Assembly: GCF_014861395.1 (NCBI RefSeq)
Contig: NZ_RRYV01000025.1
Location: forward strand, 1-33,347
Origin: Psychrobacter sp. FME13
GTDB lineage: Bacteria; Pseudomonadota; Gammaproteobacteria; Pseudomonadales; Moraxellaceae
Direction: 5' to 3'
DNA length: 33,347 nt
The stretch's first letter is position 1. Every line of letters starts with the position of its first letter. The position numbers and the translations under genes are program-made. Of this stretch, positions 8,143 to 15,816 are shown piece after piece. The notes beneath the pieces are model-generated. The model searched no databases. It saw only the letters and a list, made by a program, of their open reading frames with translations, and was not told the DNA's origin.

Positions 8143-9015
8143 TTATAGCTGTGACAGCTCTTCTTGTAGTGCGTCGAGCTCCGCTTGTTTTTGTGGATTA
8201 GCACGAACACTTAACTGCTTCTCAAGCTTTTTAATTTTACTACGAAGTTTAGCCGTTGCAATGGTGTTTTTTGCTTGTGCTTCACTGATGTTTAACGACT
8301 GGCTAGCGGCATTGTTGAGTTTTGCCTCGACCATACTAACTACAGGTCTACTATTGTTACTATCGGTAAGTTGTTTGGTGACGCGTCTTAGGTGATTGTG
8401 ATAGCGTTGTCTTAAATCTTCTTGTTCTGCTATACGCTCAGTCTCAGATACTTCTCGCTCAATCGTGACTAAGTCAATGCAGTCAACGGGACAAGGTGCA
8501 ATACACAGCTCGCAACCAGTACACAAGTCTGTAAATATCGTATGCATATGCTTGCCTGTACCGACGATGGCATCGACTGGACAAGCAGGAATGCATTTAG
8601 TACAGCCGATGCAATCATCTTCACGGATAATAGCGCGTACCTCAGTAGGGCGTTCAGAGGTCGCATCTACGGGCCATTGAGAAGGTGCAGCATTCAGCAG
8701 TGCTTCCTGACTATCGATATCGATAATGTCAGCAATCGCATTGGTCACTGGTTGACCACCAGGCACACATTTATTATAGGGCTCATTATTTAGTACGATA
8801 GCAGCTGCATAAGGCAAGCAACCATCTGGATGTTCGCAAAGCCCACATTGTGTCTGCGGTAGACAAGCATCGATAGAAGATATTTGCGTTTGTATATCCG
8901 CCGGCAGTGTTTCTAGATTTAATGCATTGAACAATATAGGTAAGTTGACTAAGCGAATATTGGCGCTACTTTGCATATAATAAATGACCTTGATATCAGT
9001 AATAAGTGCTGACAT
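8143..9015 (-). CDS. rsxB: RnfB/RsxB-like Fe-S electron-transfer protein (soluble)
   Basis: Three Fe-S sites are visible. The first is an N-terminal RnfB-type cluster in CLPQTQCGLCEHPDGC (51-66) plus Cys83. Two ferredoxin 4Fe-4S motifs follow, C135-x2-C138-x2-C141-x3-C145 and C165-x2-C168-x2-C171-x3-C175. A charged, helical, coiled-coil-like tail runs from about 185 to 290. The N-terminal membrane anchor of true RnfB is absent, and no rnfA, C, D, G or E is present, so this is the stand-alone form seen beside nth in Moraxellaceae-like genomes; its electron partners are unknown. ATG at 9015 gives 290 residues but lacks a clear ribosome site. An in-frame ATG at 8976 has AAGG 11 bases upstream and is a possible alternative. 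Confidence 0.85.
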   Translation of the reverse strand: MSALITDIKVIYYMQSSANIRLVNLPILFNALNLETLPADIQTQISSIDACLPQTQCGLCEHPDGCLPYAAAIVLNNEPYNKCVPGGQPVTNAIADIIDIDSQEALLNAAPSQWPVDATSERPTEVRAIIREDDCIGCTKCIPACPVDAIVGTGKHMHTIFTDLCTGCELCIAPCPVDCIDLVTIEREVSETERIAEQEDLRQRYHNHLRRVTKQLTDSNNSRPVVSMVEAKLNNAASQSLNISEAQAKNTIATAKLRSKIKKLEKQLSVRANPQKQAELDALQEELSQL

Positions 9016-9062
9016 TATACCATTGACTAAAAGTACAATTATCCATAACGGACTTGTTTAAT

Positions 9063-10007
9063 CTAAAGCGGTATACCTTGTTCGCTCATGATTTGCGCAA
9101 TCAGCTCATGGGCAATACTGCCTTTGGGTGGTATTCTAGGTAGGTTGGATACATCAAAAAAGTCCGCATGAGACAGCTCATCTTCTTGAATGACAAGATC
9201 ACCATCTGCATACGTAGCACGAAAACCAAGCATTAAATTAGAAGGAAATGGCCATGGCTGGCTGCTTACATAGCGAATATCTGACAGGCTGATGTTCACC
9301 TCTTCTGTTACTTCACGAACGACCGCATGCTCTAAGCTTTCTCCAACTTCTACAAAACCTGCAATCAAACCATACATAGGTGGCAGTGTTTGCTGTCCAT
9401 GACGGTGATGATGGGCGAGCAAAATTTGCATTTCGCCAGTGCTTGGATTCGGCCGAGTAATGGCGGTAATGACACAAGGTTGTACACGTGGGTATTGGTG
9501 TAGTTTGCATGCCGGACAGACCATCGCGCGCTCAGATTGTTTGGCATGAGTCGTGGCATTGCCACAACGACTACAAAACCGCGTGTCTGCTTGCCATCGT
9601 AGTAATTGAATCGCTTGGCTAAGCTGATCGGATAATGCCACAGGTAGCTGGGCAATGAGCTCACGATAATGAACAAAAGCATTACCGCTGGGCTCATCGA
9701 TAGGGGGCAGTATGATACTGTTTGCTGTTGCGTAATCACAAGTAATAGCAAAAGCCGCTTGTGCAGTAAAATTATCGTCAGTATCCGCTGTTGCGTCATT
9801 TACGCTGTCATTACTATTAGATAGCCAATGATTTGGCGCTAGACTCTGGAGCAGAGTGACACAACCAAACTGATATGCTGGTTGAGTCTCGTCATAAATG
9901 CTATTTGCATCATTGGGCTGTGGTAATTGAAGTGCTAACGGCCACCAACCATTAGGCGTTTGATGGCATAAAACGCTATCGTTAGTAAATACAAAAGCGT
10001 TGGTCAT
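9063..10007 (-). CDS. nudC: NADH pyrophosphatase (NAD+ diphosphatase), Nudix
   Basis: NudC hydrolyses NAD(H) to NMN(H) and AMP and removes NAD caps from RNA 5' ends. The protein has a zinc ribbon (Cys145, Cys148, Cys164, Cys167), the Nudix box GFVEVGESLEH with REVTEEVNI (about 217-239) and the NudC-specific SQPWPFP (249-255). A frame opens with TTG at 10034, but ATG at 10007 has GGA about 9 bases upstream and gives 314 residues. The N-terminal domain has a low-complexity Asn/Asp/Thr stretch (about 62-80) compared with E. coli NudC (257 residues). It lies 47 bases upstream of the RnfB-like gene on the same strand. Confidence 0.93.
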   Translation of the reverse strand: MTNAFVFTNDSVLCHQTPNGWWPLALQLPQPNDANSIYDETQPAYQFGCVTLLQSLAPNHWLSNSNDSVNDATADTDDNFTAQAAFAITCDYATANSIILPPIDEPSGNAFVHYRELIAQLPVALSDQLSQAIQLLRWQADTRFCSRCGNATTHAKQSERAMVCPACKLHQYPRVQPCVITAITRPNPSTGEMQILLAHHHRHGQQTLPPMYGLIAGFVEVGESLEHAVVREVTEEVNISLSDIRYVSSQPWPFPSNLMLGFRATYADGDLVIQEDELSHADFFDVSNLPRIPPKGSIAHELIAQIMSEQGIPL

Positions 10008-10078
10008 ATAGGGAGTTCCAAACAGTCGGGGCAAGTGTATATGATTATAGATACAGACTTATTTAAAATGAAAAGTAC

Positions 10079-10128
10079 AAATGGATATCTTTATAGCAGT
10101 GTCTTTGCTGCCATAAAGGTATCCATTT
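10079..10128 (-). terminator. Long hairpin terminator downstream of the FimL-like gene
   Basis: A 21-position stem with one mismatch and one G-U pair joins 10079-10099 to 10108-10128 around an 8-base loop. On the minus strand it is followed by TTTGTACTTTTC, a loose T tract. It lies between the FimL-like stop (10160) and nudC, and probably ends fimL transcription. Confidence 0.7.
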
Positions 10129-10159
10129 AATAATTAAGCAGAGAAATGTGTAATAAGCC

Positions 10160-11842
10160 TTAAGCAGCGAGTAGGTGGCTCAAGCTTTGCTGACCGACAT
10201 CAAGTGCTTGTTTGCTAACAGGACGATTGTTTTCAAAACCGTCTAAATGATGATCGACAGCCATCATGACATCAGCAATACAAGCCAGTGTGTCTTCTTC
10301 GATAGATTGTTCATCTTCGATACGTTGTTCTAGATAGTTGGCTAATTGGCTCAACATGCTAGCAGGAGTGGGTAATTGTAAAAACCGCACCGCTCCTGAG
10401 ACTTGGCGCATCATTTCTGGTATGTTTTGAATATTGAGTATATCGCGCTCCGGCTCTGCCAAATAATCATTGATGGCTTGCTCGGCACTGGCGATGGCAC
10501 TACGACTTTCTTGTATCAAGGTGTCGTTTGCTGTATTGAGCTGATGCAATGAGATATGGGCATTATTCAATGGTAAGTAGATTGCGCCTGGGGTGTGCAT
10601 CTCTGCCATTGAGATAGCAGCGTTTTCAGCCTGCATCAAGGCCAGTAGCAAGTGATCGAAGTCATCAGGTGTAGGTGCTTGCCAATTATTGACAGCCTCT
10701 GCTGCTGTGCTGAGGCTATTGGCCGCATTGGTGAGACCAAGCAAACGTAGTGCTGAGCTCAATGCCGCGAGCTCTTCAAAGATTTGTGCTGTCTGCACAT
10801 CAACAGGGTTGATAGATTCACCACGTGCGTAACTGTCTACGTTTTCTTTAATAGCATTGATTTGAGTTTGAATAATAGTGTTCAAAGTATCGGTCAGCTT
10901 GCGATTAGGACCGAACAAGAAACGTTTCATTTGCTCAAGCTGAGATGCGTCTAACTGATTATCGGCATACTGCTCACGTAGCTGCTGTGCGGCTTCGTTA
11001 TCCCGTTGGCAAGCAAAACTGACTAAGTCAGCAAAACGTGTATCCATTACCGGTAAGTAGCTTTGGAACTGCTGTTCTAAATAGATGAGCGTATGTTTTT
11101 GGCTTAGATTTAGCGGTAAGATATTTGCGATATCAGTGACCGCTGCCGTGGCTGCTTGCCAAAATAAGCTACTGCTGTTTGATGCGACCAATGCACAGGC
11201 TGCGCTCATGGCATCCAGTTTTTGCTGATCGTCTGGGCTAACACTGCCATCTTGATTCAGTAGCGCGATACCAAGACCACTACGATAGGCATAGGTCAAC
11301 AACTCACTATCTAGGCCGAGTTCATTAAGCGGCTGAAAGTTTTTTTCAGGATTGGCAATGATGACACTACTGCTACCAAATACTGAAAAATAGTCTGCTG
11401 TAATGGCTGTTACTTGTCCATGAGCATTGAGTTTATTGATAACAGGCAGTAATAAAGTAGGCTCTACTGACTCTGTTAATAATACAAATTCGACATAACG
11501 ATCTAGTGTCATGATAGCTTCTGACAAGTCCATAATCAGATCAGTATCATTATTATCGCCATTATCATACAGTCGTTGTAAACCATCGACGATAGCGATA
11601 TTTAGAGTTTCTGCACCCACTAAGGAAATAAGCTTAAAGATACAAGACAGCTGCTTTAACACAATAATAGAATCTAATAGCAAAGGCGCCTGAGTGTTGT
11701 CATCATTAAATTCACTCAGATGAATTTCAGTATCTTTTAGAGTAACGATGATTTCATCATGTAATAAATGTAGTGAGGGTAGATTAAAGTCAGTAACACT
11801 AAGCGTTGGGGCGGCTAATTTCATTTGAGCAGACTGGTCCAT
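10160..11842 (-). CDS. fimL: FimL-like protein (ChpA N-terminal-like, twitching motility regulator)
   Basis: This 560-residue, mostly helical, acidic cytosolic protein has no membrane segment. The N-terminus (about 20-120: LPSLHLLHDEIIVTLKDTEI, then a leucine-rich helical bundle) resembles the Hpt-like N-terminal modules of ChpA/PilL. Later segments (about 300-420 and 445-550) repeat similar helical bundles. No clear HxxKG phosphorylatable His motif was found. In Pseudomonas, FimL has this size, lacks active Hpt histidines and tunes type IV pilus motility and cAMP. There fimL also lies close to rnhA and dnaQ, and here the rnhA-dnaQ fusion is the next gene upstream, which supports the call. 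The identity rests on architecture plus synteny, not on strong motifs. Confidence 0.62.
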   Translation of the reverse strand: MDQSAQMKLAAPTLSVTDFNLPSLHLLHDEIIVTLKDTEIHLSEFNDDNTQAPLLLDSIIVLKQLSCIFKLISLVGAETLNIAIVDGLQRLYDNGDNNDTDLIMDLSEAIMTLDRYVEFVLLTESVEPTLLLPVINKLNAHGQVTAITADYFSVFGSSSVIIANPEKNFQPLNELGLDSELLTYAYRSGLGIALLNQDGSVSPDDQQKLDAMSAACALVASNSSSLFWQAATAAVTDIANILPLNLSQKHTLIYLEQQFQSYLPVMDTRFADLVSFACQRDNEAAQQLREQYADNQLDASQLEQMKRFLFGPNRKLTDTLNTIIQTQINAIKENVDSYARGESINPVDVQTAQIFEELAALSSALRLLGLTNAANSLSTAAEAVNNWQAPTPDDFDHLLLALMQAENAAISMAEMHTPGAIYLPLNNAHISLHQLNTANDTLIQESRSAIASAEQAINDYLAEPERDILNIQNIPEMMRQVSGAVRFLQLPTPASMLSQLANYLEQRIEDEQSIEEDTLACIADVMMAVDHHLDGFENNRPVSKQALDVGQQSLSHLLAA

Positions 11843-11991
11843 AGGAGACTTCCATAATGTGCTAATGGTGATAGTTTCAACAATGATAAAAAAGTATTTA
11901 TTAATTTATTAGTGATCTTTTAACGCTTTATATAATGATACTCAAGACTATATTGTACAAAAGTCGATATCGCAAGTCATTTAAATGACGA

Positions 11992-13650
11992 CTACATATA
12001 GTTTTTTAGCTCAGGGTAGTCTTCTGCCAGTGAAGTGTACCAGTTTTGGTTGGCATTGTTATTCATGGGTGATTCTAATAATAAGGCTGCTAGATTGGCA
12101 AAATTAGCATGGGCTGTCTGACCATCATCGGTTTGTGTGTCCTCTTCAATAGCTAGCGTGACCTGCCCACCAGTCATTGCCAAATATACTTCAGCTAAAA
12201 TCTCTGAATCTAGTAAGGCGCCGTGAAAGGTACGATCTTGCTTACCAACATCTAGACGGCGTACCAGTGCATCCAGCGTGTTTTTTTGTCCAGGATACTG
12301 ATGTTTAGCCATGACTAATGAGTCAGTCACTTGTACTCGTTCAGAAAAATCATTCAGACCGACTTTTGCGAACTCCATATTCAAAAAGTTCATATCAAAC
12401 GTAGCATTATGAGCGATGATTTCGGCACCGTCCATAAAATCATAAAGCGACTGGGCAACTTGATCAAATGTTGGTTTGTCGGCTAAAAATGCCTCAGAAA
12501 TACCGTGAATGCGAATAACTTCTTCATCCATGCCACGCTTTGGGTTGATATACACGTGTAATTTTTCGCCAGTAAATTTACGGCCGACCATTTCTACGAT
12601 ACCTACTTCGATGATTCGATCACCTTTTAATGGATCGAGACCTGTGGTTTCAGTATCCATAATGAGCTGGCGGTTAGATTCGTGGCGATGTATAGGCTTA
12701 GGTAACAGCGGCTTAAAGTGTGGATTGGCACGACTGGTATCACCATCGAACTTTGGTACATTGTTCTCTGCATTATTTATATTTGAATCAGTATCCATAT
12801 TTGACATAGGGCTATGGCTCGTTGCATCAGTCAGGGGCGTTTGAGCTTCTGGCATCGCTGTATTACTCATTGGTTGGCTAGCATTATCATGATAGTCATT
12901 CGTTTTTGTATTTCTTTCCGGATCACTTGTATTACTGTCATTGCTTTTATCATTATAAGCTTTTGGTGACGCTACTACTAACGCTTCGTCTAGTATGTCT
13001 TCATCTAATAGCTCGTCTTCGAAACCATCTAAGCCGAGTGGATCGAACTTTAGCCAGTCATCCTTAGATGGTTCTTGTACTTCATTGGTCATTATTTGAG
13101 CTTTTTTTTTAGCGGTATCTGGTGAGTCTATCATCGATACTTCTTCACTACTGGAGGTTACACCTAGGTTTGCCAACTCATCTGCTTTTTCATTACCTGC
13201 ATGTCCAGCATGACCTTTTACCCAGTGCCAATCTACTTCTCGTTGTTGGCATAGGGTATCCAGTTGTTGCCAAAGGTCTTGATTGGCGACCGGTTTCTTA
13301 CTGGCTGTTTTCCAACCTCTTTTCTTCCAACCTTCAATCCACTCAGTAATGCCTTTTTTGACATAACTAGAATCTGTCCAAATCTCAAGAAGTTGCTCAT
13401 GTGGGCTATGAGTAAGCGCTTTTATCGCACCCATCAGCTCCATGCGATTATTGGTGGTCTCTTTATCTCCACCGTACAAATCTTGCGTTTGACCATCACT
13501 AAAAATAAGATGTGCACCCCAACCACCAGCACCAGGATTGCCTTTGCAGGCACCGTCAGTATAAGCCACTGTCGTATTTGGTTTGGCGGCCAATGGATTT
13601 ATCGTATTATTCATATTGGGTGATGGCGCCGAGGTGCGATTGTCTGACAT
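11992..13650 (-). CDS. rnhA-dnaQ: Fused ribonuclease HI / DNA polymerase III epsilon subunit
   Basis: One 552-residue frame joins two enzymes that are separate in E. coli. RNase HI (about 25-165) carries catalytic Asp32 (AYTDGAC), Glu71 (RMELMGA), Asp93 ([10 protein letters not shown]) and Asp157 (EKADELAN); it removes RNA from RNA-DNA hybrids. The proofreading 3'-5' exonuclease (about 326-495) carries Asp332/Glu334 (DTETTG), Asp419 ([10 protein letters not shown]), His476 and Asp481 ([15 protein letters not shown]). QVTLAI (496-501) aligns with the clamp-binding QTSMAF of E. coli epsilon. Between them is a roughly 160-residue Asp/Asn/Ser-rich, probably disordered linker (165-325). The fusion is known from Acinetobacter and relatives. 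It makes proofreading and RNase H levels stoichiometric at the replisome. No frameshift separates the domains. Confidence 0.95.
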   Translation of the reverse strand: MSDNRTSAPSPNMNNTINPLAAKPNTTVAYTDGACKGNPGAGGWGAHLIFSDGQTQDLYGGDKETTNNRMELMGAIKALTHSPHEQLLEIWTDSSYVKKGITEWIEGWKKRGWKTASKKPVANQDLWQQLDTLCQQREVDWHWVKGHAGHAGNEKADELANLGVTSSSEEVSMIDSPDTAKKKAQIMTNEVQEPSKDDWLKFDPLGLDGFEDELLDEDILDEALVVASPKAYNDKSNDSNTSDPERNTKTNDYHDNASQPMSNTAMPEAQTPLTDATSHSPMSNMDTDSNINNAENNVPKFDGDTSRANPHFKPLLPKPIHRHESNRQLIMDTETTGLDPLKGDRIIEVGIVEMVGRKFTGEKLHVYINPKRGMDEEVIRIHGISEAFLADKPTFDQVAQSLYDFMDGAEIIAHNATFDMNFLNMEFAKVGLNDFSERVQVTDSLVMAKHQYPGQKNTLDALVRRLDVGKQDRTFHGALLDSEILAEVYLAMTGGQVTLAIEEDTQTDDGQTAHANFANLAALLLESPMNNNANQNWYTSLAEDYPELKNYM

Positions 13651-14120
13651 AAAACAGTATTGACCTAATAAGTGATGATGTAGTGTATTTATATAGATTT
13701 GACTATATCACTCTATATGCTGGGTTTGAGTATAACAAATCTACCATTAAGATGGACAGTCGTAACGCACAAAATCGTAAAAGCACATATCATCATAGTA
13801 ACTTTTACATTTTCTGTTAAAATAGGCGGGCTTGCCATAAGCCTTATAAGATAAATAATCGCAGGCCCTAGGATGTGTTTTTAGTTCAATCGATAGTCAT
13901 TTAAATGGGTTAAAAATGGCAAAATCTTGCCAAACAGTGTTAAGTAGTTGACTAATATCTCGATACTATCTGTGCTACTTTGCTTGTTTTACGGCAATTT
14001 AGCTCATTTTTATCAGCATTTTTAAAACGAGGACACACCCTAGTAATATGCCCACCACTACTATTTAATTATCATTTTTTTTCATAAAAATCTAATGCAT
14101 GAATGCAGGATAATCTTATT
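13651..14120. other. 470-base intergenic region between rnhA-dnaQ and a lipoprotein gene
   Basis: No open frame longer than about 60 codons with gene-like features was seen. It should contain the promoter of rnhA-dnaQ (minus) and that of the lipoprotein gene (plus). A 168-bp segment (13872-14039) flanked by CTAG may be a non-autonomous mobile element, described separately. A small palindrome GGCAA-AATC-TTGCC lies inside that segment (13918-13931). Confidence 0.6.
13868..14043. mobile_element. Possible MITE (IS5-type ends, CTAG target duplication)
   Basis: The segment 13872-14039 (168 bp) is bounded by CTAG on both sides (13868-13871 and 14040-14043). Its ends are inverted: the left reads GATGTGTTTTTAG and the complement of the right reads GGTGTGTCCTCG, identical at 6 of the first 7 positions and weaker after that. 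IS5-group elements duplicate a YTAR-type 4-base target, which CTAG fits. No transposase is encoded. The inverted repeats are short, so chance or a decayed remnant remains possible. Confidence 0.35.
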
Positions 14121-14660
14121 ATGTCCTTACGCTCAACCGTTTTTTATAAAAGTCTTATCCTCAGTGTTACTGTGAGCAGTGCGCTGTTTTTGAGCGCGTG
14201 TGATGATGATCCGCAACGTGGGGCAGAAGTAACTGAATCAATAGACCTCTCTATTTTTGAGGGATGTTATACGATCAGTAATGATGAGCCTGCCCAGATC
14301 AAAGTCAGTCAGAAAGATGGTTCATGGATAATGCAAATAAAAGAGCCCACCAGTGCTGAGCGTATTTGGGATGATCCTGAGTCGTTAGAATTGATAGAGA
14401 GTAGTGAAATACCGAATTTTTTCTCCATTGATCCTGATAATGTCGATGCTGTCATAGGTCGTCCTGATAGAGTATTGGTTTTGGCTCATATCAAACCGGT
14501 CTATGCTAATATTGATCCGCTACTAGACAGTGAGTATTTGTCCTATATTTATCGAGGAGCTAACACTATCTATCGAGTAGAGTGCGATGAGATTAATACC
14601 GATATTGCAGGTGACCCACATGCTAATATCATCATTGAAAATGTCAATGAAGGCACTTAG
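14121..14660 (+). CDS. Hypothetical lipoprotein
   Basis: This 179-residue protein starts MSLRSTVFYK, has a hydrophobic signal (about 11-24), lipobox LSAC and lipidated Cys27, followed by Asp-Asp-Asp. The mature part is acidic and beta-rich, with one conserved-looking GCYTISNDEPAQIKV stretch near its start. I recognise no family. ATG at 14103 is in frame, but the start at 14121 gives a normal signal peptide and is preceded by AGGA. The last five codons and the stop are tandemly duplicated just after the gene. The small membrane protein gene follows after about 110 bases on the same strand. Confidence 0.7.
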   Translation: MSLRSTVFYKSLILSVTVSSALFLSACDDDPQRGAEVTESIDLSIFEGCYTISNDEPAQIKVSQKDGSWIMQIKEPTSAERIWDDPESLELIESSEIPNFFSIDPDNVDAVIGRPDRVLVLAHIKPVYANIDPLLDSEYLSYIYRGANTIYRVECDEINTDIAGDPHANIIIENVNEGT

Positions 14661-14675
14661 AATGAAGGCGCTTAG
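14646..14675 (+). repeat. 15-bp tandem duplication spanning a stop codon
   Basis: AATGAAGGCACTTAG (14646-14660) is followed directly by AATGAAGGCGCTTAG (14661-14675), 14 of 15 identical. It is in frame with the lipoprotein gene, so the NEGT-stop end is echoed as NEGA-stop. Confidence 0.85.
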
Positions 14676-14770
14676 ATCGTCATTGATTTGAGTAGTGCAA
14701 GTCACAAGTAGAGTGAGTCATTAGAAGTAAAGTTGTGTTATAAATCGTTATATCATTAGAGTCAGGACAT

Positions 14771-15076
14771 ATGAATTTTTTAAGTTATGTGGTGTTAGGC
14801 GGGTTTGCTTATGCAGCAGGGTGGGCGATCAAGACGCATGTACTCGAAAAGAATCCTGACGCTAAGCAGGCTTATAATTTAAAGCATCCAACCATCTTAG
14901 CGTATTTGTGTGGGTTTTTTATTATTATGCTGATCGTCTCGTGGCTGATTGGTCGCTATGCATTGGGACATGCCACTATTGATTTGCCTTTTATTATTGT
15001 CAATAGTCTCGTTGCGACCTTCGTTTATTCATTCGGTCTGAATCCTGAAAAAGCCAATTACGATGTGCCTGATTAG
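14771..15076 (+). CDS. Small hypothetical membrane protein
   Basis: This 101-residue protein has three likely membrane segments (about 4-20, 43-61 and 70-88) and a positively charged loop between the first and second (KTHVLEKNPDAKQAYNLKH). The C-terminus is acidic and probably cytosolic. I recognise no family. GTCAGGACAT before ATG supplies a ribosome binding site. It ends at a bidirectional terminator (15104-15146) shared with the convergent YkvA-type gene. Confidence 0.65.
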   Translation: MNFLSYVVLGGFAYAAGWAIKTHVLEKNPDAKQAYNLKHPTILAYLCGFFIIMLIVSWLIGRYALGHATIDLPFIIVNSLVATFVYSFGLNPEKANYDVPD

Positions 15077-15103
15077 CGCCTGTTAATCGGGTTGCCCGAA
15101 AAT

Positions 15104-15146
15104 AAGCCACCACTGATGACTCCTTTCTTCAGTTGTGGCTTTTTTG
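15104..15146. terminator. Terminator between convergent genes
   Basis: AAGCCACCACTGA (15104-15116) pairs with TCAGTTGTGGCTT (15129-15141) with one mismatch. T's continue to 15145. It terminates the small membrane protein gene (plus). The minus-strand T tract is weaker, but it may serve the YkvA gene too. Confidence 0.82.
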
Positions 15147-15154
15147 ATTATGGT

Positions 15155-15586
15155 TTATTTTTTCACATTAGCATTGGTTTTGGTGGTTGACTGGCTATCT
15201 TTCCACACTTGATATTTTTGTAAATCTTTTTCGATCAATTTCAAGCAGAATTTTAGTACCAAAGCATCATCGATATGACCGATAAAGGGGATAAAGTCAG
15301 GAATTATATCAATAGGGTTTAGGGTATACAGCAAACCGACAATACCTGCCGAAATCGTCTTGTAAGGAACTTTCCGGTAATCGCCTTTATAGTAGTCCTT
15401 GAGCAAGCTCATAAACAGCAACAAATCTTTGGTGAAGTGCTCAAGATAGCTTTCACTCTTTAGTTTGTTTTTGAGCTTATCTTCTTTACCAATCAAGTAT
15501 TCTACATCTGAGTCAAGTACATCATTTTTGTCTTGTTTGTCTTGTTTGTCTTGTTTGTCTTGTTTGTCGTTTTTTTTAGCAAACAT
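15155..15586 (-). CDS. YkvA/DUF1232 family protein
   Basis: This 143-residue protein has a central membrane-associated hairpin (about 78-115) containing NPIDIIPDFIPFIGHIDDA, the hallmark of YkvA/DUF1232 proteins, whose role is not established. The N-terminus is a very charged low-complexity tract in which the triplet Lys-Gln-Asp is repeated four times (residues about 8-19), encoded by a perfect 9-bp tandem repeat. A T8 run on the plus strand (15571-15578) gives a Lys-Lys pair at codons 4-5. Both tracts are prone to slippage. The gene is convergent with the small membrane protein gene. Confidence 0.82.
   Translation of the reverse strand: MFAKKNDKQDKQDKQDKQDKNDVLDSDVEYLIGKEDKLKNKLKSESYLEHFTKDLLLFMSLLKDYYKGDYRKVPYKTISAGIVGLLYTLNPIDIIPDFIPFIGHIDDALVLKFCLKLIEKDLQKYQVWKDSQSTTKTNANVKK
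15531..15566. repeat. 9-bp tandem repeat, four perfect copies
   Basis: GTCTTGTTT is repeated four times without mismatch (15531-15566), then partially. Read on the minus strand it encodes a Lys-Gln-Asp repeat in the YkvA-like protein. Copy number changes keep the frame. Confidence 0.95.
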
Positions 15587-15816
15587 CGGTATTCTCCCTA
15601 TGTTCTTACGATGAATTCTTGTCCACTATAACAAAGTCATCACCGTTATGTGGTTTGTCTCAGTAGCGAAAAAGTAAATATGGGCAAGGGTTGGGCAACT
15701 ATCAGCGCAAAAAACTGTCTACAATATACGGCTATGTGCTTTAAGCCAGTAAGTGGCAAAGATAAAGATGGCTTTACCAGTATATAAAAACAAAAATGAT
15801 AAGGTAGTAGCGAGAT

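Noticed and set aside
9313..9799. Open frames overlapping nudC on the same strand (65 and 144 codons)
   Set aside because: They are shadows of the NudC frame with no recognisable motifs and no ribosome binding sites.
10008..10034. TTG at 10034 as nudC start
   Set aside because: ATG 10007 has a better-placed GGA and fits family N-termini; the extension adds nine residues with no support.
12509..13623. Plus-strand frames opposite rnhA-dnaQ
   Set aside because: They mirror the coding strand of a gene with clear catalytic motifs and show no domain or ribosome site of their own.
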